Shown piece after piece: positions 18,723 through 27,982 of a stretch of 64,000 bases of DNA. The stretch's first letter is position 1. Each line of letters starts with the position of its first letter. The translations under genes and the position numbers were made by a program. The DNA is from Chryseobacterium sp. VAUSW3 (GTDB lineage Bacteria; Bacteroidota; Bacteroidia; Flavobacteriales; Weeksellaceae), in NCBI RefSeq assembly GCF_002205795.1, contig NZ_NIUY01000001.1, forward strand, positions 1,087,778 through 1,151,777. Direction: 5' to 3'. Below the pieces are notes generated by a model. That model made no database searches. It saw nothing but the letters and a program-made list of their open reading frames with translations, and was not told the origin of the DNA.

Positions 18723-18743
18723 ATATTAAAAAAGTGTTAATAT
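18723..18743 (+). promoter_or_regulatory. Start-codon palindrome of susC2
   Basis: ATATTAA (18723-18729), 7 bases, TTAATAT (18737-18743), overlapping the ATG at 18742. The block is identical to the susC1 copy. Confidence 0.6.
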
Positions 18744-21666
18744 GAATGTGAAATTAAGAGTATTGAGTATTGGGGCCATGTTTTTTGCTGCCCAACACTT
18801 GTCTGCACAGAGCGACACTACCAAAGTTCAGAATATTGATGAGGTGGTTGTAGTGGCTTATGGAACGCAAAAGAAATCAACATTAACAGGATCTAACCTT
18901 CAAGTAGGTGCGAAAGAGATTGAAAACAGACCGATTTCCAATGCCCTTCAGGCTCTAGATGGAGCGGGAGCAGGTATTCAGATTGCAGCGTCTTCGGGAC
19001 AGCCTGGTGATTCGCCCGCAATCAGAATCCGTGGTGCAGGTTCATTCCTGGCGAGTAACTCACCGCTGATTGTAGTAGATGGTGTTCCTTTTTCCGGAAA
19101 CCTTAACTCGATTAACCCCAATGATATCGAAAGTCTTAACGTTCTTAAAGACGCTGCTTCCACATCTCTATATGGTTCTTCGGCTGCAAATGGTGTAATC
19201 CTGGTAACTACTAAAAGAGGGAAGAAAAATTCCTCACGAGTAACCCTTAATTCAAGTACAGGTATCATTGGTAGATTTGTACAGGAATATGACCGTGTCG
19301 GTCCCAAAGATTATTATTTGCTTACATGGGAAGCAATGAGAAATGGTAGATTGCTTACTGCAGGCCAGACTGTAGCAACTGCTAATGCTTATGCTACTGC
19401 TAACCTAATTACAGGTAACCTGAAAACCAATGTATTTAATGTTCCGGATAACCAACTGATCGTTGATGGAGTTTTCAACCCAAATGCGCAACTGAAATAT
19501 AATGATTTCGATTGGGCAGATGCGATCATGGGAACAGGTCTGCGCAACGAACACAGCATCTCTTACTCTGGCGGTAACGATAAGAGTACTTTTTATTCAT
19601 CTCTAAACTATATGAAAGAAGAGGGATATGTAATAAAATCTGACTTTGAGAGAATGACACTGCGTTTGAATGCTACTTCACAGGTTAAGCCTTGGTTAAA
19701 CTTAGGGACCAGTCTTAATGGATCCTTCTCTAGCGGTTCTAATGCAGTAGATGGAGAAAACAATAACGCAGCATTTGTAAACCCATACAGATGGACACGC
19801 GGAATGGGGCCGATCTATAGTCCTTATAAACATGATCCGATTACAGGGCAAAGAATGTACGATGCTGATGGAAACGTAATGTACGATAATGGAGCGATGC
19901 GTGGGCCTGATGCTGCATCTGGAAGAAACGTTGTATGGGAAACACTACTGAATGATAATATTACTGACGCCTACAGTATTCAGGGTAACGTGTTTGCAGA
20001 AGCACAGATCTTAGAAGGATTAACCTTCCGTACTAACGGAGCATACAATTACAGGGGAACACTTAATAAGACCTATACCAATACGCTAATTGGTGATGCA
20101 ATAGGAATTGGTTCTGCTGCAAGAATGGCCTATTTCCGAAGAGATTTTACGTGGAACCAGATCTTAACTTACAACAGATCTTTAGGTGATCATAACTTCA
20201 CTTTAATGGCAGGTCACGAAAATTTCGAGGAAAAATATGACTATTTATATGGTTATAAGAGACAGCAGATTCTGGAAGATCAGTTCGAATTCGATAATTT
20301 CGTAGACAACTCATCACTAAGTTCATCATTCAACAGAAGAAGTAAGGAGGGTTATTTCGGGCGTGCGAATTATAATTATCTGGAGAAGTACCTTCTTGAA
20401 GGATCTATCCGTTGGGATGGTTCCTCGCGTTTCCGAGATGAAGTAAGATGGCAGTCTTTCTGGTCAGCTGGTGCCGGATGGGTGATTTCACGAGAAAACT
20501 TTATGAGTGGGATTAGCAAAATCGACTTCCTGAAATTAAGAGCATCATATGGAGAGGTAGGAAATGACAACCTTTCGAGCTGGTATGCATTCAAATCTTT
20601 ATACGGAATTGGTTACAACAATGGAACCGAAGCAGGAACGATTCTTACCACCGTAGCTGATCCTGATGTTCACTGGGAAACAAAAGCACAAAGTGACGTT
20701 GCCCTAGAGTTTGAATTGTTCGACAGAAGACTGAAAGGTACTTTAGAATATTACAACTCCGAGACCCGTGATCTTCTTTTTGCAACGAAGAAACCGCTTA
20801 ACGCAGGTATACCCGGTAACGAAGTTGTGACAAATATCGGTGCAATGGTAAACAGGGGTTATGAAGTAACGCTTTCAGCAGATGTAATCCGCAATCAAAA
20901 CTTAAAATGGAATATCACTGCATTTGGTTCAACCTATGAAAATGAAGTAACTCAACTTGAAGAATCTTTTATCAACGGTACGAAGAAAATTGAACAGGGC
21001 AAAGACATTTATGCATTCTATCTTAGAACCTGGGCTGGTGTAGATCCTGCCGACGGACAAGGACTTTTCGTGCTGGATCCTGCTAAATCTGTACTTAACG
21101 CGACTGACGAAAGAACAGTGAATGGCCAGAAGGTTACCACAAACCTTAATAAAGCATTGCTGGAGTATCAAGGATCTGCAATACCAGATTTCTTCGGAAA
21201 TGTTTCAACAACAGTTAATTTCAGAAACTGGGAACTTTCTGCAGCGCTTAACTATCAATTCGGTGGTTTAATCTATGATACAAACTATGCCAATTTAATG
21301 ACAGCTTATCCTCAGGGTGGTGCTCTTCATACTGATATTTTTAACAGATGGACAACTCCAGGACAAATTACCGATGTGCCTGTATTGAACTCATCGTACA
21401 CTGCAGGTCCAGCTGCGGCCTCTTCAAGATGGCTGATTGATGCGAGTTATGTAATGCTCAGAAATGCAACCTTAGGGTATAATTTTAATAAGGACATTAT
21501 TAAATCTGTAGGAATTTCCAGTCTTAAACTTTTTGTAAGCGGTGAAAATATCTGGATGACAAGCAAAAGAAAAGGTTTGGAACCTTATCAATCATTCAAC
21601 GGTACTACCACAAACAGATACTCCCCTTCTAGAATTGTTACCTTTGGTTTAAGTACAACCTTCTAA
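18742..21666 (+). CDS. SusC/RagA-family TonB-linked outer-membrane transporter 2
   Basis: 974 residues with a signal peptide (MNVKLRVLSIGAMFFAAQHLSAQ, given here only as start MNVKLRVLS and end SAQ). IDEVVVVAYGTQ lies just after it, in place of a CarboxypepD_reg domain. The plug shows IRIRGAGSFLASNSPLIVVDGVPF and VLKDAASTSLYGSSAANGVILV. The barrel ends RIVTFGLSTTF. The signal peptide is nearly the same as that of SusC3, but the barrel sequences differ widely, so ligand specificity is probably different. Its SusD starts 13 bases downstream. Expected to work with the ExbB/ExbD/TonB system. Confidence 0.93.
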   Translation: MNVKLRVLSIGAMFFAAQHLSAQSDTTKVQNIDEVVVVAYGTQKKSTLTGSNLQVGAKEIENRPISNALQALDGAGAGIQIAASSGQPGDSPAIRIRGAGSFLASNSPLIVVDGVPFSGNLNSINPNDIESLNVLKDAASTSLYGSSAANGVILVTTKRGKKNSSRVTLNSSTGIIGRFVQEYDRVGPKDYYLLTWEAMRNGRLLTAGQTVATANAYATANLITGNLKTNVFNVPDNQLIVDGVFNPNAQLKYNDFDWADAIMGTGLRNEHSISYSGGNDKSTFYSSLNYMKEEGYVIKSDFERMTLRLNATSQVKPWLNLGTSLNGSFSSGSNAVDGENNNAAFVNPYRWTRGMGPIYSPYKHDPITGQRMYDADGNVMYDNGAMRGPDAASGRNVVWETLLNDNITDAYSIQGNVFAEAQILEGLTFRTNGAYNYRGTLNKTYTNTLIGDAIGIGSAARMAYFRRDFTWNQILTYNRSLGDHNFTLMAGHENFEEKYDYLYGYKRQQILEDQFEFDNFVDNSSLSSSFNRRSKEGYFGRANYNYLEKYLLEGSIRWDGSSRFRDEVRWQSFWSAGAGWVISRENFMSGISKIDFLKLRASYGEVGNDNLSSWYAFKSLYGIGYNNGTEAGTILTTVADPDVHWETKAQSDVALEFELFDRRLKGTLEYYNSETRDLLFATKKPLNAGIPGNEVVTNIGAMVNRGYEVTLSADVIRNQNLKWNITAFGSTYENEVTQLEESFINGTKKIEQGKDIYAFYLRTWAGVDPADGQGLFVLDPAKSVLNATDERTVNGQKVTTNLNKALLEYQGSAIPDFFGNVSTTVNFRNWELSAALNYQFGGLIYDTNYANLMTAYPQGGALHTDIFNRWTTPGQITDVPVLNSSYTAGPAAASSRWLIDASYVMLRNATLGYNFNKDIIKSVGISSLKLFVSGENIWMTSKRKGLEPYQSFNGTTTNRYSPSRIVTFGLSTTF

Positions 21667-21678
21667 ATTTAAATTAAA

Positions 21679-23190
21679 ATGAAATTTTTCAATAAAAAAT
21701 CAATTTTTGTAGCAGCTGCATCTGTACTGCTTGCTACGGCAGCATCCTGTGAGAGAGAGTATCTCACAACAGATCCTACCGATTCTGTGAGTTCATCAAC
21801 CGTGTATTCTTCTGTAGCTAACATGACTACAGCAATCAACGGGATGCACCGTAATATGCACCTGCGTCAAAATTCAAGTCAGGGCCAAAATGGTGCAACC
21901 CATATCTTAATTTACATGGACGTAATGGGTGAAGACCTTATTTTCCCTGCAACTGGACCGAACTGGTTTGTGAGCACTATAAGATGGCTGGATAATGCGA
22001 ATGCTAACTCTGGTAATCTTTTCTATCCGTACGATTTCTTCTATGAGCAAATCAGAATGGCTAACGATCTTATCAATTATGGTCCTGCCGCTGCCGGTGA
22101 TGCTACCGAAAGAGAACGGGTAATGGGTGAGGCTTACGCATTCCGAGCATATTCTTACTTCATGCTGAATCAGATTTATGCAAAAAGATATGTTCCCGGC
22201 AGTGCAAACACTCACCTGGGGGTTCCTTTAAGATTGGATGATAGCATGACTCCGATTCCACGAGCTACCCTGGAGGCTAACTATACCCAAATCAAGGCAG
22301 ACCTTCAGCAGGCAATCAGCTTACTTAATGGTAAAGCAAGATCCAACAAATCACACTTTAATGTAAATGTGGTAAAAGGCCTTATGGCGAGAGTTGCGCT
22401 AACAACAGGGGATTATGCAAACGCTGCTACTTATGCAAATGAAGCAAGACAAGGCTTTGCATTAATGAACAACACGGTTTATAAGTCTGGATTTAACAGC
22501 TATGCTGTAAGTGAATGGATGTGGGGATATAAACCGATTGCAGCTACTTCTGATTACTTCGGTAACTTCCATGCGTATATGTCCAGAAACTATAACTCAT
22601 CACAAATCCGTCAGGCACCAAAAGTTGTAAACAAACTTCTTTTCAACAGTTTCCCTGCAACGGATGTGAGAACACAGGTGATAGATCCAACCGGAGCGCA
22701 TACTTCACTCAATCTGCCTTCAACTTATCTTAAGGTGCCGTATACCTCACAAAAATTCCTTTCTGTAAATGCAGAAGGAGCTCTTGACAATAATACAAGT
22801 TTAGGTGATATTCCTTTTATGAGGTCAGCTGAGATGTATCTTATTGAAGCAGAGGCTTTGGCAAGAAATAACCAGGAAGCACAATCAAAAGTGGTCTTCA
22901 CTCAGTTAGAGCAAAACAGAAATCCTGCCTATGTAACTTCCACAAAAACTGGTCAAGCCTATATCGATGAAATTCTTGCCAGCAGAAGACTTGAGCTTTG
23001 GGGTGAAGGTTTCAGATTCCTCGATTTAAAGAGGCTGAATATGCCATTGGACAGAACAAACACGAACTACGCACCTGTAGTAGTTAATAACTTATTAACC
23101 GTCCCTGCGGACGATAAGCGTTGGACATGGCTTATTCCACAGGCGGAAATTGATGCATCCAAAGGACTTGTTGAGCAAAATGAACTTTAG
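21679..23190 (+). CDS. SusD/RagB-family outer-membrane lipoprotein 2
   Basis: 503 residues, partner of SusC2. The lipoprotein signal ends ATAASC (Cys24). The helical scaffold includes EAYAFRAYSYFMLNQIYAKR (about 151-170), SEWMWGYKP, and the C-terminal block IDEILASRRLELWGEGFRFLDLKRL, which is the best recognised SusD signature. It ends with WLIPQAEIDASKGL. A stable hairpin follows the stop at 23279-23308. Confidence 0.92.
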   Translation: MKFFNKKSIFVAAASVLLATAASCEREYLTTDPTDSVSSSTVYSSVANMTTAINGMHRNMHLRQNSSQGQNGATHILIYMDVMGEDLIFPATGPNWFVSTIRWLDNANANSGNLFYPYDFFYEQIRMANDLINYGPAAAGDATERERVMGEAYAFRAYSYFMLNQIYAKRYVPGSANTHLGVPLRLDDSMTPIPRATLEANYTQIKADLQQAISLLNGKARSNKSHFNVNVVKGLMARVALTTGDYANAATYANEARQGFALMNNTVYKSGFNSYAVSEWMWGYKPIAATSDYFGNFHAYMSRNYNSSQIRQAPKVVNKLLFNSFPATDVRTQVIDPTGAHTSLNLPSTYLKVPYTSQKFLSVNAEGALDNNTSLGDIPFMRSAEMYLIEAEALARNNQEAQSKVVFTQLEQNRNPAYVTSTKTGQAYIDEILASRRLELWGEGFRFLDLKRLNMPLDRTNTNYAPVVVNNLLTVPADDKRWTWLIPQAEIDASKGLVEQNEL

Positions 23191-23278
23191 AATCTGTTTT
23201 AGCATATAACAAATTATTGCAAGTTCTTAAAATCACGGAAACAAGTTTTGTTAAGTCAAGTTAAATAAGCTTTCATCC

Positions 23279-23308
23279 GATAAAGCCATCCGAAAGGGTG
23301 GCTTTATC
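23279..23308 (+). terminator. Hairpin after SusCD pair 2
   Basis: GATAAAGCCATCC (23279-23291) pairs with GGGTGGCTTTATC (23296-23308), with one G-U pair and a GAAA tetraloop. The following T-run is weak (ATTTTATT), so this may terminate or only stabilise the transcript. From 23309 to 23444 I see only AT-rich DNA and a lone half-site of the operator (ATGTTAA at 23401). Confidence 0.75.
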
Positions 23309-23444
23309 ATTTTATTACAGGTGGGCACATTAGGTAATTTTCACCAACCTTCCCTGTATGCCTACTACTTCTGAAAATAAAACACCTATATTTCGCTATT
23401 ATGTTAACAAAAATAAAAATAACTTAAGGATATGGAAATTTTAA

Positions 23445-23476
23445 TTTGGCTATGTTAAAATAAATTAACATATTTG
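23445..23476 (+). promoter_or_regulatory. susC3 promoter with palindromic operator
   Basis: TTTG (23445-23448), 20 bases, CATATTTG (23469-23476). ATGTTAA-N6-TTAACAT is at 23452-23471, overlapping the -7 element as in the other two copies. Confidence 0.74.
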
Positions 23477-23485
23477 CGAGATAAA

Positions 23486-23505
23486 ATATTAAAATGTGTT
23501 AATAT
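23486..23505 (+). promoter_or_regulatory. Start-codon palindrome of susC3
   Basis: ATATTAA (23486-23492), 6 bases, TTAATAT (23499-23505), overlapping the ATG at 23504. The loop is one base shorter than in the other two copies, but both arms are intact. Confidence 0.58.
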
Positions 23506-26356
23506 GAATGTAAAATTACGAGTTTTAACCATTGGTGTTCTGTTCTTTAGCGGACATGCGTTAATGGCTCAGAAAGCAAAGAGAGATACTGCTACGAAGA
23601 CAAAGGATATCGAAGAAGTAGTGCTTGTAGGAGGTATTAAGTTGGATCCGGCAGTTAAAATGGGATCTTACACTGTGGTGTCAAAGGCGAACTTCGAATC
23701 TACGCCAGTAGCCTCAGTTGATGAAGTTCTGAACGGCAGAGTAGCCGGATTAACTTTTTCAACAAATGGCGGAGATCCTGGTTCTACTAACCTCATCACC
23801 ATTAGGGGGGTTGGGTCTTTAATCGGTACACCAAACCCGCTGTATGTTATCGACGGAGTGGTTGTTGGTAAAGGTTCCGACAATGCCCAGGTGATGGAAT
23901 CCTGGAATCCGCTGGCCAGTATTGATCCTAACTCCATAGAAAAAGTAGCGGTACTGAAAGATGCCTCTGCAACTGCCCTTTATGGTGCGAGAGGAGCCAA
24001 CGGTGTGATTGTAATTACCACGAAGAGAGGACGTTTTAATCAAAAAACCAGGTTTAACGTCTCCAGTGATATGTCGGTACAGGATATTGCTTTTGACAAG
24101 CAGAAATATATGAATGCCAATGAGTTTTTACAGTGGGGTGGGCAGATGCTGGTAAACAGTGGCGCTTTTACTGATTTACAGGCGGCAACCGCTCAGTTTG
24201 CGGAAGATAATAATTATGACGGAGTTAGTGACGAAAACTGGCAGGAAAAAGTTCAGAGAAGAACATCAATTGTAAATACATATAATGTTTCAGCTACCGG
24301 AGGGGGTGAAAATACCTCTTTCCGTTTGGGCGGTTCATATTACCAGAACGAGCCTTTGGTTCTGAACAGTAATTTTGACCGAATCAGTTTAACTTCAGCC
24401 ATCGATCATAAAATTTCAGATAAATTTAATCTGGCTTTTAATGCGAATTTTACGAATGTAGAAAGAAAAACCTACGATGATGGCGGTGCCTACAGAAACC
24501 CGTGGCTTACCAACTGGTATATTGCGCCTATTTATCCTGCATATAATCCCGATGGGACCTACAATCAAACAAATTTAGGTAACGGGAACGATTTTTTCAA
24601 CCCTCTTGCCATTCAGGAAATGGACTTTATGAAGGGTTCTATTAAAACTTTTGTCTCCTCGGTAACCGCAGATTTGCAGGTGATGAAAAATGTATATGCC
24701 AATTCACTTTTCGGGGTACAGTATCAGGCTTTGGATGAAAAAACGTATTGGGATCCGCGAATCGGAGATGGTTTGACCTACAACGGGTATGTTCTGGAAA
24801 GTAGATCAAGTGCATTTGACTGGAACTGGAATAACTCTTTAAGCTACCGAAATACTTTTAATGACAGACACGAAGTACAGGCTTATCTGGGGATGGAATA
24901 CCAGGAACACAAGTACTACTCTTTAGGTGCTCAGGTTGATAATCTGTCTCAGCCTATTCCTTATATTTCGTTTGGTACCGACTATCTTCAGCCATGGGAA
25001 GACCGCTTGAAATGGACGCAGATTTCGTATTATTCCCGTTTAAACTACAATCTGGATAAAAAGTACTCCTTTTCTGCCCAGGTTCGTAGAGACGGTAATT
25101 CAACTTTAGGTCTTAAAAAATACGGGAATTTCTGGTCTGTAGCCGGTGCATGGACGATGTCTGAAGAGAATTTTATTCCCGAGTTCTTCAATCTTTTGAC
25201 TTTAAGAGCAAATTATGGGGAAATTGGAAATATTCCTTACGCTGATCAATGGTATGTACAGTACAACGCTCTTGCATTGGTAAGTCCTACGTCATTATAC
25301 GCCGCCGATCAGGCAACAACGATTTCTCAGCCGGGTAATCCGGATCTTCGCTGGGAGGTTTCAAAACAATATAACCTGGGGTTAGATTTTACCATTTTCG
25401 ATAATATTTTTAATGCATCCATCGATGTGTATCAAAGAAAAACCGTTGATGCTATTTATTCTTACACCACTGCAACCACTGCGGGAGGACCCGACAGCTA
25501 TTTAACAAATGTAGGGGATATCTTAAACCGTGGTTTGGAGGTAACAGCAGGCGTAAAACCTTTTACGGGTGAGTTCACATGGCTCATCGACGGTAATTTT
25601 GCCTATAACAAAAATACGGTGGAAAGTATTTCAAACCCTGGACAAATTGATTTATCTGGAGTTTCTAACAGTATGCGTGCCATTAGCGAAGGTCATCTTT
25701 TGGGTGAATATTATACCTATGAATGGGCAGGAGTAAATCCCCAAACGGGAGCAGGGATGTTCTGGACAGATGCTTCGCATACTGAAACCACAACCAATAG
25801 AACCGCAGCACAAAGAGTATGGCAGGGTAAAACTCCTTTCCCTAAATATACCGCAGGTTTAAAAAGTGAATTCAGATATAAGAAATTCAGTTTAAGTGCT
25901 TTCTTTACCGGTCAGTTTGAATATTCTGTGCACAACAGATGGCAAAACTATATCTTAGGTGACGGGTCGGCGATTAACAACCAAATCACTGATGCGCTTT
26001 ATGACAGCTGGACTCCATCGAATACCACTGCCTCTAATCCGATTCAATTGCTTAATAATCCATCAAATGCGGCAGGACCGTCTACAAGATGGATGAGAGA
26101 TGGAGACCACATAAGACTTAAAGAAGCAAAACTGAGCTACAGCTTTGGAAATGTTTTGAAAGATGCCGGTGTTGATAATCTTACGCTCTATTTAAGAGGA
26201 GTAAACTTATGGCTTTATACATTTGATAAAACATTAACCTTCGATCCCGAAGCGAACTCCAATGCAGCCGGAGCGTCGTGGGCCGGTAAAGGTTTGTATG
26301 ACTACACATCACCAATCATGAGAAGTGTTTCGTTTGGTGTTTCGTTAGACTTTTAA
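23504..26356 (+). CDS. SusC/RagA-family TonB-linked outer-membrane transporter 3
   Basis: 950 residues from the ATG at 23504 (MNVKLRVLTIGVLFF...). A longer frame from the TTG at 23474 starts inside the promoter and is rejected. Signal peptide ends LMAQ. IEEVVLVGGIKLDPAVKMGS takes the place of the usual EVVVVGYG box and is the most divergent of the three. The plug shows TIRGVGSLIGTPNPLYVIDGVVV and VLKDASATALYGARGANGVIVI. The barrel ends RSVSFGVSLDF. It is paired with the SusD 13 bases downstream. Unknown ligand. Confidence 0.93.
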   Translation: MNVKLRVLTIGVLFFSGHALMAQKAKRDTATKTKDIEEVVLVGGIKLDPAVKMGSYTVVSKANFESTPVASVDEVLNGRVAGLTFSTNGGDPGSTNLITIRGVGSLIGTPNPLYVIDGVVVGKGSDNAQVMESWNPLASIDPNSIEKVAVLKDASATALYGARGANGVIVITTKRGRFNQKTRFNVSSDMSVQDIAFDKQKYMNANEFLQWGGQMLVNSGAFTDLQAATAQFAEDNNYDGVSDENWQEKVQRRTSIVNTYNVSATGGGENTSFRLGGSYYQNEPLVLNSNFDRISLTSAIDHKISDKFNLAFNANFTNVERKTYDDGGAYRNPWLTNWYIAPIYPAYNPDGTYNQTNLGNGNDFFNPLAIQEMDFMKGSIKTFVSSVTADLQVMKNVYANSLFGVQYQALDEKTYWDPRIGDGLTYNGYVLESRSSAFDWNWNNSLSYRNTFNDRHEVQAYLGMEYQEHKYYSLGAQVDNLSQPIPYISFGTDYLQPWEDRLKWTQISYYSRLNYNLDKKYSFSAQVRRDGNSTLGLKKYGNFWSVAGAWTMSEENFIPEFFNLLTLRANYGEIGNIPYADQWYVQYNALALVSPTSLYAADQATTISQPGNPDLRWEVSKQYNLGLDFTIFDNIFNASIDVYQRKTVDAIYSYTTATTAGGPDSYLTNVGDILNRGLEVTAGVKPFTGEFTWLIDGNFAYNKNTVESISNPGQIDLSGVSNSMRAISEGHLLGEYYTYEWAGVNPQTGAGMFWTDASHTETTTNRTAAQRVWQGKTPFPKYTAGLKSEFRYKKFSLSAFFTGQFEYSVHNRWQNYILGDGSAINNQITDALYDSWTPSNTTASNPIQLLNNPSNAAGPSTRWMRDGDHIRLKEAKLSYSFGNVLKDAGVDNLTLYLRGVNLWLYTFDKTLTFDPEANSNAAGASWAGKGLYDYTSPIMRSVSFGVSLDF

Positions 26357-26368
26357 AAAAATATTACA

Positions 26369-27814
26369 ATGAAATTTACAAAAATATTTATAGCAGCAGC
26401 GTTTACTTCTTTACTCGTGCTGCCCTCATGTTCCGAAGAACGCCTGATTGAAAGTCCTGTAGATCAGTTTCCAATTGAAGACGCTATCAGGAGCGAAAAT
26501 GATATGAGAAGCATCTTAAATGGTGTTTACGACCAGTACTCTACTTCTACTGCTTTTGGTGCTGATATTCTGGCATTTGGAGACCTGATCTCAGATAACG
26601 TATTTATTACTGCACTTCCATCGGATGTTGCCTACAGAAATACAGGCTTTTTAAACTGGTCGGCCGACATATCAGATTTTGGTATGCTTGATGATCTTTA
26701 CGACGGGATCGTTCTGGCCAATACCGTTGTTAACAATACCGCTTTGCCAAATACACCTAATGTTTTGAATCTTAAAGGTGAAGCCAGGATTGCCCGTGCT
26801 GTAGGTTATTTTTATGCAGTAGCATTTTATTCGCCAAATCCAACCTCGAATATGAATCAGGAATTTGGTGTACCTCTGAATCTGGGAAATTATGACCCCA
26901 ACCAGCAGTTGCCGAGAGCTACAGTAGATGCGGTATATGAACAGATTATCACTGATCTTACCACAGCTTTAAGTATCATGACTGATGAAAATCCTTCTAA
27001 CAAAGGCTTTTTAAGTCCTACAGCTGCGAGGTTATTATTATCCCGGGTTTACCTTACCAGAGGTAAAGCGGGGGATTACCAAAAGGCTATAGATTACGCT
27101 GATCAGGTAATTAATTCTGCCAGTGGTTCTTTCAATTTTGTTTCCAAAGAAGATTATGTGAAGTACTTTACTGCGGCCGATATTAATTCCAGTGAAAATC
27201 AACCTGAAACAGTTTGGGAGATCAATATGAATGCGACATCCGGTGAAAACCCTGGAATTAACAGTTCTCTTTCTTCTTTTTATGAATTCAACGGTTCCAA
27301 GAAAAGGTTTTTATTTACACAAAACTTTTATAGTACCTTTGCATCATCAGACGTAAGACGCTCACTGTTTACTTCCACAGCGGTTCCAACCCAGGATGAT
27401 CCGCGAGGTATTTGGACCCGAAAATATTTCAGAACGACAAGTGAAGGGCCTTTTGCCCAGAATGTAAAGATTTTCAGAATGTCTGAAGCCAAACTTAATA
27501 AAATTGAAGCCTTGTTCAAAATAGGAAACACCGCGTTGGCATTAACCGAACTCAATGATTTTGCGGCATCAAGAGGCGCAGTACCTTACGCTGCAGCAAC
27601 GCTTGAAAATATCCTGAACGAAAGAAGAAAAGAATTCTTCGCGGAGGGACACCGCTTCTTCGATCTTAAAAGAAATAACTTAGGTTTTGCAAAACTTACC
27701 AACTGCTATAGTATCGTTTGCGAAGTAGCTCCAAATGATAAGCTTTTTGTAATCCCGATGCCTTTAAGAGAAAGAAATATCAATCTTAATATAACTCAAT
27801 ATCCTGGTTGGTAA
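26369..27814 (+). CDS. SusD/RagB-family outer-membrane lipoprotein 3
   Basis: 481 residues. Signal with lipobox LPSC (Cys21). The SusD scaffold shows GEARIARAVGYFYAVAFYSP (about 136-155), RLLLSRVYLTRGKAGDYQKA and the C-terminal signature LENILNERRKEFFAEGHRFFDLKRN. The end contains LFVIPMPLRERNINLN, a segment frequent in SusD proteins. Last gene of the three-pair block, followed by an intrinsic terminator. Confidence 0.92.
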   Translation: MKFTKIFIAAAFTSLLVLPSCSEERLIESPVDQFPIEDAIRSENDMRSILNGVYDQYSTSTAFGADILAFGDLISDNVFITALPSDVAYRNTGFLNWSADISDFGMLDDLYDGIVLANTVVNNTALPNTPNVLNLKGEARIARAVGYFYAVAFYSPNPTSNMNQEFGVPLNLGNYDPNQQLPRATVDAVYEQIITDLTTALSIMTDENPSNKGFLSPTAARLLLSRVYLTRGKAGDYQKAIDYADQVINSASGSFNFVSKEDYVKYFTAADINSSENQPETVWEINMNATSGENPGINSSLSSFYEFNGSKKRFLFTQNFYSTFASSDVRRSLFTSTAVPTQDDPRGIWTRKYFRTTSEGPFAQNVKIFRMSEAKLNKIEALFKIGNTALALTELNDFAASRGAVPYAAATLENILNERRKEFFAEGHRFFDLKRNNLGFAKLTNCYSIVCEVAPNDKLFVIPMPLRERNINLNITQYPGW

Positions 27815-27833
27815 AAAAACTTCATAACACCTG

Positions 27834-27866
27834 AAAAGCCCCTGTTTTAAAACGGGGGTTTTTTAT
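27834..27866 (+). terminator. Intrinsic terminator after SusCD pair 3
   Basis: AAAAGCCCC (27834-27842) faces CGGGGG and a T-run, with an inner GTTTT/AAAAC stem extending the hairpin; T-run to 27864. Confidence 0.87.
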
Positions 27867-27880
27867 TTCCCCATATTTCT

Positions 27881-27888
27881 TACATTTG
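27881..27888 (+). promoter_or_regulatory. -7 promoter element of the porin-bshC genes
   Basis: TACATTTG matches TAnnTTTG. The -33 part is only a T-run (27859-27864). Predicted transcript start near 27893-27895. Confidence 0.55.
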
Positions 27889-27982
27889 TACACCAGGTTT
27901 AATGAAAGCAGAAATTCTTAAAGACCATAATTTTTGGATCAGCTGCGTTTTATTGAACATACTCATTATTAAAAGCAAACGG

